Assembly (NCBI GenBank): GCA_035457545.1
Contig: DATIBM010000154.1
Location: forward strand, 1 to 15,865
Reading direction: 5' to 3'
From: Nitrospira_G sp035457545
GTDB lineage: Bacteria > Nitrospirota > Nitrospiria > Nitrospirales > Nitrospiraceae
DNA length: 15,865 bases
Below, piece by piece: positions 6,480 through 14,776 of this stretch. The position numbers and the translations under genes were made by a program. The stretch's first letter is position 1. Every line of letters starts with the position of its first letter. Below the pieces are notes generated by a model. The model made no database searches. It was not told the origin of the DNA and was given only the letters and a program-made list of their open reading frames with translations.

Positions 6480-7703
6480 ATGGCGCGACTGATCACGGTC
6501 TCGATCGATTGTCGTAACGAGATGGCCCGACAGACTTTTGAAGACATCGTCTCGCGACGGCGGGACTACCTGGTGACCAAAGGACAGGGGACCGGCTCGG
6601 CAGATGTGCTGTTGCTCGAGTTGGATGAACTGCGTCCACAACAGACCTTCGGTCATATCCGGGGGCTTCTGAACACCTCCCCCGAACTCGAAGTCTTTCT
6701 CACTGCCTCGCGGACGGATCCGCAAGTGCTGCTGGAGGCCTTCCGGCTCGGCGTAAAAGAGTTCCTGCCGCAGCCACTCACTCGGCAGGAGGTTGAACCG
6801 GCGTTGACTCGTTTTGAGGAGCGCTTTAACGGAAGAGCCGCAGGCGCCAATGTCGAGGCGGGAACGGTCGTCAGCGTGATAGGAGCGAGGGGCGGCGTCG
6901 GGACGAGCACGGTGGCCACCAACCTCGCGATCTCGGTGCAACAGGCGAGGCAGCGGGAATCGGTGGTGCTCGTGGACCTCGACATCCACGGGGGAGATCT
7001 GGGCCTGTTCTTGGACCTGCGCCCTGCACAAGGACTCAAGCACCTGTCAGAGGATGTCTCGAGGCTCGACGAAACCATTGTCAGGAGCACGATGCTGAAA
7101 CATTCGTCGGGGCTCCACCTTCTTGCCTCCGGGTATGAAGGATATGAAGATGCCGAGCTGAGACTGGGCAGCGCCATGCGAGTGATCGGACTCCTCCGGT
7201 CCATGCATCGGCACGTCCTGGTCGATTGTGGACATGTCTTGGAGCCGGCTGTCAAAGAGGCGTTGGATTGTTCGGATCAGGTCGTCGTCGTGACCACGCT
7301 CTCCTTGCCCGCCATCCGCCGAACGAAGCGGTTGCTGGAAGCCCTGAGAGCCGCGCGATATCCGGGGGGCAAGGTCGCGGTGGTCATCAATCGCTACGTG
7401 AATGAACAGAAGGATTTGCTGGCCGAGACTGAGGTCATGCTGGGTGTGCAGGCGGCGGGGCTCATTCCAAACGACTATGGGACGGCCAACGAGGCCGTCA
7501 ATCATGGGAAGCCGCTCACGATCATGGCGGCCAGAACATCTATCGGGCAGTGGTACTTGCGGGGAGCCGATCGGCTGCTCGGCGATAAAGCCTCCGCCGG
7601 CGGGGCGGCATCCTCAAAGGCGCAGGATAAGAAGGGATCATTGCTCGGGCGCTGTTTCGCGAGCCTTGGGCTCGAAACCAAAGGAAGGCCGTCCAGTGTC
7701 TGA
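6480..7703 (+). CDS. cpaE: CpaE/TadZ localisation ATPase (ParA/MinD superfamily)
   Basis: This 407-residue cytosolic protein has a receiver-like N-terminal domain (about 1-115; FLTASRTDPQ...LGVKEFLPQPL resembles the end of a response-regulator fold) and a P-loop ATPase of the MinD/ParA type (about 128-370). The nucleotide loop is GARGGVGTSTV at 135-145: Arg137 and Thr142 take the places of the two lysines in the canonical deviant Walker A KGGxGKT. The DLD motif at 166-168 is present. Such altered loops are known for CpaE/TadZ, which mark the pole or site where the Tad machine assembles. A low-complexity tail (about 370-407) follows. The start has a GAGGAGG site; the gene begins 33 bases after tadG. 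Confidence 0.93.
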   Translation: MARLITVSIDCRNEMARQTFEDIVSRRRDYLVTKGQGTGSADVLLLELDELRPQQTFGHIRGLLNTSPELEVFLTASRTDPQVLLEAFRLGVKEFLPQPLTRQEVEPALTRFEERFNGRAAGANVEAGTVVSVIGARGGVGTSTVATNLAISVQQARQRESVVLVDLDIHGGDLGLFLDLRPAQGLKHLSEDVSRLDETIVRSTMLKHSSGLHLLASGYEGYEDAELRLGSAMRVIGLLRSMHRHVLVDCGHVLEPAVKEALDCSDQVVVVTTLSLPAIRRTKRLLEALRAARYPGGKVAVVINRYVNEQKDLLAETEVMLGVQAAGLIPNDYGTANEAVNHGKPLTIMAARTSIGQWYLRGADRLLGDKASAGGAASSKAQDKKGSLLGRCFASLGLETKGRPSSV

Positions 7704-7757
7704 GGGCATCGGTTCCGTGTCTGATTGTTCGATCGGAAAGGGGGACAGAACGCCACC

Positions 7758-9071
7758 ATGCTGACCATGAGACAGGTGAACGGGGCAGAGGCCTCATCCC
7801 ACTATCAAGAGCTGAAGGACCGGCTCCACCAACGTGTGATCGAGTTGCTTGATCTGAATGCCGTGAGCGCGATGCCGCAGGAAGCGGTCACGGCCCAGTT
7901 GACCAAATTGATCGAACAGCTCTTGCAACAGGAATCGGTACCGCTTAATCAACGAGAACGGGCTCAAATTACCCAGGATATTCTTCACGAAGTGCTGGGT
8001 CTGGGACCGTTGGAGCCGCTGCTGGCCGATCCATCCGTGGCCGATATCCTCGTCAATGGGCATAAGCAGGTCTTTGTGGAGCGGTATGGGCGTCTCGAAC
8101 TCACGCCCGTCCGATTCAAGGACGATGGGCATCTGAAAAAGATCATTGAAAAGATCGTGTCCCGGGTCGGGCGGCGCATCGATGAATCGGTGCCGATGGT
8201 GGATGCCCGGCTCGCAGACGGGTCCCGGGTCAACGCGATCATCCCCCCGCTTGCGATCGATGGCCCGTCGCTCTCAATCAGAAAGTTCAGCAAGGACCCG
8301 CTGCAGTTGTCTCATCTGATCGAGAAACGTTCCCTGACTCCCGAGATCGGCGAGCTGTTGAAGGCGATTGTTCAGGCCAGGTTGAACGTGCTGATCTCCG
8401 GCGGAACGGGATCGGGGAAGACCACACTATTGAACGTACTATCCGGCTTCATTCCGAACAATGAACGGATCGTGACGATTGAGGATGCCGCCGAGCTTCA
8501 GTTGCGGCAGGACCATGTCGTCCGTCTGGAAACGCGCCCGGCCAATATCGAGGGGAAGGGCGAAATCGCGCAGCGGGAGTTGGTCAAAAACGCCCTCCGA
8601 ATGAGGCCGGATCGAATCATCTTGGGTGAGGTCCGTGGAGCAGAGAGCCTGGACATGTTGCAAGCCATGAATACAGGACACGATGGGTCGCTGACGACGG
8701 TCCATGCCAACTCGCCCCGGGACGCCTTGACCAGGATCGAGACCTTGGTATCGATGGCCGGACTCAATCTGGCGACGAAGGCGATGCGACATTACGTCTC
8801 CTCGGCCTTGGACGTCATTGTTCAGATTGCACGGTTGTCGGATGGCACGAGGAAATTGATCAGCTTGCAGGAGGTGGTCGGGATGGAGGGCGATCTCATC
8901 ACGCTGCAGGAACTCTTTGTCTTCCAGCAGAGTGGTCTGGACGAGAATCGGAAGGTCAAGGGACGATTCAAGGCCACCGGCGTGCGGCCCAAGTTTACCG
9001 AACGGCTGACGGCCAAGGGCGTGGCCCTGCCAGCAGATCTGTTCGATCCGCTGAAGGTATACGAATGCTGA
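7758..9071 (+). CDS. cpaF: Tad secretion ATPase CpaF/TadA
   Basis: This 437-residue GspE-family hexameric ATPase powers Flp pilus assembly at the inner membrane. All motifs are present: Walker A GGTGSGKT at 215-222, Asp box TIEDAAELQL at 240-249, Walker B RIILGE at 286-291 and His box GHDGSLTTVHAN at 308-319. The N-terminal region (about 12-100) is the helical CpaF-type domain, with LGPLEPLLADPSVADILVNG leading into the beta-strand part. An in-frame TTG at 7725 would add 11 residues; the ATG at 7758 with a purine-rich GGAAAGGGGGA upstream is preferred, and ATG 7767 is possible. Its last seven bases overlap tadB. Confidence 0.96.
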   Translation: MLTMRQVNGAEASSHYQELKDRLHQRVIELLDLNAVSAMPQEAVTAQLTKLIEQLLQQESVPLNQRERAQITQDILHEVLGLGPLEPLLADPSVADILVNGHKQVFVERYGRLELTPVRFKDDGHLKKIIEKIVSRVGRRIDESVPMVDARLADGSRVNAIIPPLAIDGPSLSIRKFSKDPLQLSHLIEKRSLTPEIGELLKAIVQARLNVLISGGTGSGKTTLLNVLSGFIPNNERIVTIEDAAELQLRQDHVVRLETRPANIEGKGEIAQRELVKNALRMRPDRIILGEVRGAESLDMLQAMNTGHDGSLTTVHANSPRDALTRIETLVSMAGLNLATKAMRHYVSSALDVIVQIARLSDGTRKLISLQEVVGMEGDLITLQELFVFQQSGLDENRKVKGRFKATGVRPKFTERLTAKGVALPADLFDPLKVYEC

Positions 9072-10030
9072 CCGCGCTGATCGCCTTGGGGATCTTCGTC
9101 ACGATTCTGTTGTTTCTGCAAGGTTGTGCGGCGGTCCATCGCGCCATGGTTCCGCACGGGACGGATCGGGCCATCGAGCGGATCCAGAAATGGTCGGCAC
9201 CGGAAGCGGCCGCTCAATTGGACATCGTCCGCAAGGAGTCGCTCAGCGACATCCCTTGGTTGAACGACCTCTTGCTGCGGGCACGTCGCTTCCAACCTCT
9301 CCGTACGCTTCATCGGCAGGCCAACTGTCGGATTCCCTTGGGCGTGTTCGTGTTGGCCATGCCGCTCTTGGTGTTGACGGGGTTGATGACGGCGCTTTCC
9401 GTGCACGTCCCTCTCGGGCCGGCGCTGCTCATCGCGGCGACGGCCGGCGCCCTGCCGGCCGGGTACCTCTACTGGCTGAAGCGTCAACGTATGGCGATGT
9501 TCGAGCGCCAATTGCCGGAGGCGCTGGAACTCGTGTCGCGAGCCCTACGGGCCGGTCATGCGTTCTCGGTGGGGTTGAAACTGGTCGGTGAGGAGGCGGC
9601 CGATCCGATCGGCATGGAGTTTCGGCGGGTCTTTGAAGAGGTGGCCATGGGAGTCGCCCTTCCGCAGGCGCTCCAGAACATGACCAACCGGATCGATTGC
9701 GTGGATTTGAGGTTCTTTGTGACGTCGGTGCTGGTCCAACGGGAAACCGGCGGCAATCTGGCGGAGATCATCGATTCGCTAGCGGCGCTCATCCGCAAGC
9801 GGTTCGAGTTGCATCTCCGAGTGAGGGCCTTGTCCGCAGAGGGCAGGATGTCCGCAATTGTGTTGTTCGGCCTGCCTCTGATTGTCGGGATTCTTCTGTT
9901 CAAGATGAATCCCGAATATATGGGGCTCTTGTTCACGGATCCCATGGGCCAGAATCTCGCCACCGTCGGCAGCGTGTTGATGGTCATCGGTGCGGTGGTG
10001 ATGAAACGGATGGTGGCGATAAAGGTCTGA
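9065..10030 (+). CDS. tadB: Tad inner-membrane platform protein TadB
   Basis: This 321-residue membrane protein of the T2SS GspF family forms, with TadC, the platform turned or contacted by CpaF. Hydrophobic segments lie at about 3-20, 91-112, 116-137, 263-279 and 299-318; the cytosolic GspF domain is about 145-255 (LPEALELVSRALRAGHAFSV and RETGGNLAEIIDSLAALIRK are typical). The start overlaps the end of cpaF (ATGCTGA), indicating translational coupling. Near the N-terminus, Leu18-Gln19-Gly20-Cys21 resembles a lipobox, but there are no preceding basic residues and TadB proteins are not lipoproteins, so I take this as chance. Confidence 0.95.
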   Translation: MLTALIALGIFVTILLFLQGCAAVHRAMVPHGTDRAIERIQKWSAPEAAAQLDIVRKESLSDIPWLNDLLLRARRFQPLRTLHRQANCRIPLGVFVLAMPLLVLTGLMTALSVHVPLGPALLIAATAGALPAGYLYWLKRQRMAMFERQLPEALELVSRALRAGHAFSVGLKLVGEEAADPIGMEFRRVFEEVAMGVALPQALQNMTNRIDCVDLRFFVTSVLVQRETGGNLAEIIDSLAALIRKRFELHLRVRALSAEGRMSAIVLFGLPLIVGILLFKMNPEYMGLLFTDPMGQNLATVGSVLMVIGAVVMKRMVAIKV

Positions 10031-10040
10031 GGAGCCCAAC

Positions 10041-10997
10041 ATGAATGTCCCGTTGGTCGGTGCCATCGTTGCATTTGTGGCTGTTCTGTTGGCAAGTTCG
10101 GCCGGCTTCCTCTATCTCAATTCCAGAGAAGCGCTGAAGGTCTGGCGCCGGCGGGCGGATGGCGTACCAGCCATTTCTGAAGCTGACGCCGTTCCTCTCG
10201 GCGTCGTCGAACAGCTCAAGACGCAGTTACACGCTTTGCTGGAATGGTTCGGGAAGATGAATCAGCCGTCCAACGCGGAGGAAGTGCGCGCGACACGGCG
10301 TAAGTTGGTGTGCGCCGGCTACCGAAGCGGGAAAGCGCCCCTATTCTACGTCGGCGCCAAGCTGTTGCTGGCCGTGATCGCTGTCTGCCTGGTGGCCCTG
10401 ATTCCCGCCAAGGTGCTTGGATTCCCCAGCACCGGGCAATTGATTTCTTACTATATCTTGGCGGCGGCCTGCGGGTATTATGCTCCATCGTTGTGGCTGC
10501 AGAAGACGATCGCGCGCCGCCAGGACGCGCTCCAGCGGGCGATTCCGGATGCGCTGGACCTCATGGTGGTCTGTGTGGAGGCCGGGCTCGGATTAGATCA
10601 GGCCATCGGACGTGTCGGCGAGGAGGTCAAGCGCGCCCACCCGGCGTTGGGCGATGAATTGAACCTCCTGGCCCTTGAATTACGAACGGGCGTCACGCGG
10701 CAGGAGGCGCTGAGAAATCTGGCGCACCGCACAGACTTGGAGGAAGTGAGAAATTTGGTCGCGATTCTGGTTCAAACCGATCGATTCGGGACCAGTATCG
10801 GCCAGGCCCTCCGTGTCCATGCGGATTCCATGCGGACGACACGACGGCTCAAGGCGGAAGAACTGGCGGCCAAGTTGCCGGTCAAGCTTTTGCTGCCCCT
10901 CATTTTCTTTATTTTTCCCAGTATGTTCATCGTGACGATCGGGCCGGCTTGCATCCGCTTGGTGAGAGTGCTCTTCCCTGCGCTACGTGGTCAATAA
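10041..10997 (+). CDS. tadC: Tad inner-membrane platform protein TadC
   Basis: This 318-residue GspF-family protein is the second platform subunit. Hydrophobic segments are at about 6-25, 104-122, 134-153 and 283-302. The GspF domain (about 160-280) begins QRAIPDALDLMVVCVEAGLG, the standard TadC signature, and includes ALRNLAHRTDLEEVRNLVAI and QTDRFGTSIGQALRVHADSM. The C-terminus has the FFIFPSMFIVTIGPA segment common to TadC proteins. A GAGGAG site precedes the ATG; the gap from tadB is ten bases. The next gene starts 12 bases after its stop, in the same direction. Confidence 0.95.
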   Translation: MNVPLVGAIVAFVAVLLASSAGFLYLNSREALKVWRRRADGVPAISEADAVPLGVVEQLKTQLHALLEWFGKMNQPSNAEEVRATRRKLVCAGYRSGKAPLFYVGAKLLLAVIAVCLVALIPAKVLGFPSTGQLISYYILAAACGYYAPSLWLQKTIARRQDALQRAIPDALDLMVVCVEAGLGLDQAIGRVGEEVKRAHPALGDELNLLALELRTGVTRQEALRNLAHRTDLEEVRNLVAILVQTDRFGTSIGQALRVHADSMRTTRRLKAEELAAKLPVKLLLPLIFFIFPSMFIVTIGPACIRLVRVLFPALRGQ

Positions 10998-11009
10998 TTC
11001 GGAGCGAAC

Positions 11010-11894
11010 TTGTCTCGCTCGTCCTTCACGCAGATCGCGGAAACGACCTTCTCGTCTCGGCTGTTGGCCGATGGAGAGTTGGCCGACCAGCCCGGCGGTC
11101 GGTTCCGGGTCGATGCCACGGCTTGGGGGATTCTTGCCCTCCAGGCGTCAAGAACAAGGTTGGAGTTGCTCGAACCGCTCCGGTCGCGTCTCGTCCAGGA
11201 ACAAGGGGCGGACGGCCGAGTCTGGATGGATCGGGACCATCCCGATGCCTATTGGCCGACCCCGCTCGCCATCCTCGCCTGGCGGGATTCCCCAGCGAAC
11301 CGCCTCGCTCAGAGCCGTGCGATGCATTTTCTTCTTGAAACCACCGGCGTGCACTATCACCGCCGACCCGATGACCCTTTGGCGCACAATACCTTCTTAA
11401 AGGGATGGCCTTGGGTCGCAGGGACTCATTCCTGGATTGAGCCGACCGCGCTGAGCGTGGTGGCATTGCAGGCGACCGGCCTTGGCCGGCACGACCGTGT
11501 CCGGGAAGCCGTCCTGATGATGCTGGACCGGCAGTTGCCTCACGGGGGATGGAATTACGGGAATACGCTCGTCTTCGGCCAGGAGCTGCATCCGATGCCG
11601 GAGAGTACGGGAGCGGCCTTGACCGGATTGGCCGGGCAGGTTTCTCAGGACAGGGTGGCGCTCAGCCTCAAATACTTGCAGGGAGTAATGGGCCAGATAC
11701 GGACGCCGCTCTCGTTGGGATGGGCTTTGCTCGGCCTTGCCGCATGGGGTCAGACGCCGGCCAACAGCACGGCTCTGGTCGAACGATGTCTGGCCAACCA
11801 ATCCCGCTATGATCCCTATGACACGTCCGCGCTGAGTCTCCTATTCCTGGCTGCCTCGGGCGGCGGGCTCGTGATACACGATCGTTCGTCTTGA
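11010..11894 (+). CDS. Alpha/alpha-toroid protein, squalene-cyclase/prenyltransferase-like
   Basis: This 294-residue protein has no signal peptide or membrane segment and reads as repeated helical hairpins. The recurring core is (D/E)-x-T-A-x-x-x-L-A-L, seen near 35-45 (VDATAWGILALQ), 82-91, 144-154 (EPTALSVVALQ), 199-208, 235-246 and 271-281. HGGWNYGN at about 178-185 resembles the QW-type GGW motif of squalene/hopene cyclases. The DxDD acid motif of those enzymes is absent and the length is under half of theirs, so cyclisation of squalene is unlikely. The start is a TTG at 11010 with GGAG at 11001-11004. It lies 12 bases after tadC and 50 bases before a DUF362 gene. From memory, similar toroid proteins occur next to DUF362 proteins in other genomes, and substrate and role are unknown. 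It may be transcribed with the Tad operon. Confidence 0.7.
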   Translation: MSRSSFTQIAETTFSSRLLADGELADQPGGRFRVDATAWGILALQASRTRLELLEPLRSRLVQEQGADGRVWMDRDHPDAYWPTPLAILAWRDSPANRLAQSRAMHFLLETTGVHYHRRPDDPLAHNTFLKGWPWVAGTHSWIEPTALSVVALQATGLGRHDRVREAVLMMLDRQLPHGGWNYGNTLVFGQELHPMPESTGAALTGLAGQVSQDRVALSLKYLQGVMGQIRTPLSLGWALLGLAAWGQTPANSTALVERCLANQSRYDPYDTSALSLLFLAASGGGLVIHDRSS

Positions 11895-11899
11895 CCGTT

Positions 11900-11911
11900 C
11901 GATCATGATCG
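11900..11911. repeat. 12-bp perfect palindrome between toroid and DUF362 genes
   Basis: CGATCATGATCG is a perfect palindrome six bases after the toroid gene's stop and just before the DUF362 ribosome site. It contains two GATC sites. It may be an operator half-site pair or chance; nothing else in the window repeats it. Confidence 0.3.
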
Positions 11912-11944
11912 GACCCGTGCTGCTCTCTCTGCGCAAGGAGTTGT

Positions 11945-12979
11945 GTGTTGGACCAGAAGGAGCCGAAACCGAGACCGGGACAAGGCCTGACTCGTCGCGA
12001 TCTGCTGCTTGCGGGGGCGGCGGGGGTGGTGCTTGGAACTGGAGGGCTGCTGCTCCCGAAGCGGTATCTCCGGCTTCCGCAACAGGCGCAAACCTTTGTG
12101 GGGCAAGTCGCTCACTACCAAGTGGACATCGCGGATGCCATTTCGAGGGGTCTGCGCGAGCTCGGAGTGACGGCTGAGGAAGTGAAGGACAGGCGGATTC
12201 TGCTCAAGCCGAATCTTGTCGAGACGAGCCGGGGCGCGCCGCACATCAACACCCATCCACTGGTCCTGCGGGGGGCGATCGAGGCCTTTCTCGGCCTCGG
12301 GGCCGCTTCCGTCATGGTCGCCGAGGGACCCGGCCATCGGAGAGATACGCTGGCGGTCTATGAAGAATCCGGCTTGGCGGATGTGCTCACGGAAGATCGC
12401 ATCGCGTTTCATGACCTGAATTACATCACGGGCTATGAAATGCCGAACGCCGGGAGACAGACGTCCTTGCGGATGTTGACATTTCCCACGCTCTTCAAAG
12501 AAGTCGATTGGATCGTCTCCGTGGCCAAGATGAAGACGCACCATTGGGCCGGCGTGACCCTGTCGATGAAGAATCTCTTCGGGACGTTGCCCGGCATTTA
12601 TTACGGGTGGCCGAAGAATGTGCTGCACCATGCAGGGATCGAGCACTCGATCCTGGATATCACCGCGACATTGAAGCCGCAGTTTGCGATTGTGGACGGC
12701 ATCGTCGGCATGGAAGGCGATGGGCCGATCATGGGCGATCCCAAGCAGGTGGGGGTGATCGTGATGGGGCGCAATCTGCCGGCGGTCGATGCGACCTGTT
12801 GCCGGATTATGGGGATCGACCCGTACAAGATCGGCTACTTGGATAGGGCCGACGGCTGGCTGGGACCGATCGCAACCTCCTGTATCGAGCAGCGGGGCGA
12901 AACGATCGCGTCGGTGCGCACCGACTTTCGGTTGATCGACAAGATTCCCGCGCAGCAAGGCATCCGTCTCGAGATGTGA
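11945..12979 (+). CDS. Tat-exported DUF362 domain protein
   Basis: This 344-residue protein has a twin-arginine signal: TRRDLL at 16-21, then a hydrophobic Ala/Gly/Leu stretch to about 37, so it should be exported folded. The rest is a DUF362 domain, with ILLKPNLVE (85-93), INTHP (101-105), AEGPGHRRDT (126-135), VAKMKTHHWAGVTLSMKNLF (193-212), IVDGIVGMEGDGP (249-261) and DATCCRIMGIDP (282-293). It has three cysteines only, with no CxxCxxC cluster, so it lacks the ferredoxin part found in some DUF362 proteins. Tat export suggests a cofactor or early folding, but none is identified. Function is unknown. The annotated start is GTG 11945; AAGGAG at 11935-11940 is only four bases away, so TTG 11948 (seven bases) is an equal alternative. 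It follows the toroid gene by 50 bases. Confidence 0.82.
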   Translation: MLDQKEPKPRPGQGLTRRDLLLAGAAGVVLGTGGLLLPKRYLRLPQQAQTFVGQVAHYQVDIADAISRGLRELGVTAEEVKDRRILLKPNLVETSRGAPHINTHPLVLRGAIEAFLGLGAASVMVAEGPGHRRDTLAVYEESGLADVLTEDRIAFHDLNYITGYEMPNAGRQTSLRMLTFPTLFKEVDWIVSVAKMKTHHWAGVTLSMKNLFGTLPGIYYGWPKNVLHHAGIEHSILDITATLKPQFAIVDGIVGMEGDGPIMGDPKQVGVIVMGRNLPAVDATCCRIMGIDPYKIGYLDRADGWLGPIATSCIEQRGETIASVRTDFRLIDKIPAQQGIRLEM

Positions 12980-12989
12980 CGCGGGTCAG

Positions 12990-13013
12990 CCATGACCGCT
13001 TGTCGCGTCATGG
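12990..13013. repeat. Inverted repeat after the DUF362 gene
   Basis: CCATGAC at 12990-12996 pairs with GTCATGG at 13007-13013 across a 10-base loop. It lies ten bases after the DUF362 stop and before the acyltransferase gene. It could end the long transcript, but no T-run follows, so a Rho-independent terminator is not supported. Confidence 0.35.
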
Positions 13014-13062
13014 TCATCTGTAGCGTCTTCATGTATCACGTCATAAGTTGCGATGTACCACG

Positions 13063-14286
13063 ATGATATCGGACTTGGCGGTCGAGGTTGCGGATCGCAA
13101 TGCCGAAACCGTTGAACGTGTGACGGGGCATAGCGCGGTAGCGTACTTGTCCAGCCTCGATGGGCTGAGGGGGATCGCCATTCTGCTGGTCACCTGGTAT
13201 CACGTCCCATTCCTATTTCGTGATGATGCAGGACTGCCCCGGGAAATGTTGGAAGGAACGCTCCAGCGTGTGTTCTGGGGGATGAGCCTGGCCGGATGGG
13301 TTGGTGTCGATCTATTTTTTGTGATCAGCGGTCTGTTGATTACTTCGATCTTGCTCTGGAGTCGAGAAGTCGGAAGTCCACTGCAAGTGTTTTGGTATCG
13401 CCGAGGTCTTCGGATTCTCCCGCTCGCCGTCCTCTATCTTCTCATCCTGCAGGTGAACACGATACTTCTCGATCCCTTGGGAGTTCTGAAGGACTTCAAT
13501 GGCTGGCTGGCCTACCTGTTTTATGCCGGGAATCTGCATATCGCGCTCAATGGCTGGCAACCGATCGTCGTGATGATCCTCTGGAGCCTGGCCGTGGAAG
13601 AGCAGTTCTACTTGGTTTGGCCCATCGTGGTGCATTGGTTCAATAGAAAAGCGCTATTGATGATCAGCCTGATGATGATCGCCCTGTCGCCTCTTGCCAG
13701 AAGTCTGGCCTATTCGTTCTTAGACTACCCTGCTGTCTATGTGCTGACGTTCTGCAGGCTGGACGCTCTCGCATCAGGGGCGGTCATTGCGTTACTGATC
13801 AGCAGTGAGACGACCAAAGCGCAGACGATGAGCTACTGCCGTAGGTGGAGTTGGTTAGCCTTCGGTATTCTCTTTGTGACTTTTCTCGGCCCTTTTAGTC
13901 CGTCCTTTCCGCAGACGCGACCGCTCATGTTCACCCTGTTTGGTTACACATGGATTGCCGTGGCTTGGGCAGTCCTGGTTGGGGCAAGCCTGAGGTGTGA
14001 AGGAGGGGTACGCTCTGCGCTCAGTTCTCGCCCACTTACATTTGTCGGCAAGCGATGTTACGGATTCTACCTCTGGCATGCCTTAATGGCAGGAGTGGTG
14101 ATGAAGATGGTTGATGCGTTGTCAGTGAACATCGGATTCTATGGGCAACTGGTTCTCTGGCTGTGCGCTCTGATCGCTGTCGCAAGCCTGTCGTGGTCTT
14201 GTTTTGAACGACCCATTCTCAGACTGAAGAGGCTTGTGCCTTACTCGGCACCCTCACAAGTCCGCGCTATTTCACTGGGAGCCTGA
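13063..14286 (+). CDS. Membrane acyltransferase, acyltransferase-3 family
   Basis: This 407-residue polytopic membrane protein belongs to the acyltransferase-3 (OatA/NodX-like) family, which O-acylates cell-surface sugars or other envelope molecules. The family motif R-x10-H is present as Arg36 and His47 in LDGLRGIAILLVTWYH. GWVGVDLFFVISGLLITSIL and WSLAVEEQFYLVWP are further hallmarks, and there are about ten hydrophobic segments. There is no C-terminal SGNH domain. The frame opens at TTG 13048; ATG 13063 is more likely, though neither has a clear ribosome site. Lines sampled by hand run at 50-53% GC, lower than the roughly 60% of most neighbours, hinting at separate origin. Substrate cannot be told from the sequence. 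Confidence 0.88.
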   Translation: MISDLAVEVADRNAETVERVTGHSAVAYLSSLDGLRGIAILLVTWYHVPFLFRDDAGLPREMLEGTLQRVFWGMSLAGWVGVDLFFVISGLLITSILLWSREVGSPLQVFWYRRGLRILPLAVLYLLILQVNTILLDPLGVLKDFNGWLAYLFYAGNLHIALNGWQPIVVMILWSLAVEEQFYLVWPIVVHWFNRKALLMISLMMIALSPLARSLAYSFLDYPAVYVLTFCRLDALASGAVIALLISSETTKAQTMSYCRRWSWLAFGILFVTFLGPFSPSFPQTRPLMFTLFGYTWIAVAWAVLVGASLRCEGGVRSALSSRPLTFVGKRCYGFYLWHALMAGVVMKMVDALSVNIGFYGQLVLWLCALIAVASLSWSCFERPILRLKRLVPYSAPSQVRAISLGA

Positions 14287-14396
14287 ACAGGCAATTCTGT
14301 GTGCGAATGAAGGTTCCATCGAAATGTCCCCGCGCAGTGAACTTGGATGAGACCACTGCGGTTCCGAAGGTGCCAGGCTCGGTTGGGAGGTGAGAA

Positions 14397-14726
14397 ATGA
14401 AACAGGTCCTGATCGCGTTGATTAGTGGCTTATTGTGCCTGGGGCTAGGAGATGCGATCGTGCATGCCGAAGATGATACTCCCCAGCCGGAGTTGTACGA
14501 TCATTATCGCGGGCTTCAACAGATGCAGCAGTCGCTGTTGCGCCGATCCCCGGAGGAGCAGGCGCGCCTACAGCCGCAGATGCAACGGGCTGAACGAGAG
14601 GCCTGCCGGCAGTTGGCGCGAGAACGGCTCGCCAACGTGTCGCCCAGGCGGTATCGGCAGCAAGGCGGAGACGAATTTGTTGCCTTTGTCCTCCAGTTCG
14701 AACAATACTGCCGGACGCTGGAATGA
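14397..14726 (+). CDS. Small secreted protein of unknown function
   Basis: I do not recognise this 109-residue protein. It has a clear signal peptide (hydrophobic 4-22, cleavage probably after VHA at 24). The mature part is mostly helical and highly charged, rich in Gln, Arg and Glu (about 40-95), with two cysteines in the mature chain (in EACRQL and EQYCRTLE) that could pair in the periplasm. GGGAGGTGAG just upstream supports the ATG. Its stop overlaps an ATG of the following frame (ATGA), which may couple the two genes. About 110 bases separate it from the acyltransferase; I see no clear promoter there. Confidence 0.75.
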   Translation: MKQVLIALISGLLCLGLGDAIVHAEDDTPQPELYDHYRGLQQMQQSLLRRSPEEQARLQPQMQRAEREACRQLARERLANVSPRRYRQQGGDEFVAFVLQFEQYCRTLE

Positions 14727-14776
14727 CGATCGCAGTAGAGGGATATGACCTGAGGACGGCTCCGTTGGGAGAGACC

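Noticed and set aside
5841..7043. 400-codon minus-strand open frame opposite tadG and cpaE
   Set aside because: It crosses two genes with strong family matches, is Arg/His-rich and shows no domain of its own.
9116..9127. Lipobox-like Leu-Gln-Gly-Cys in TadB
   Set aside because: No basic n-region precedes it and TadB is a polytopic platform protein, so lipidation is not expected.
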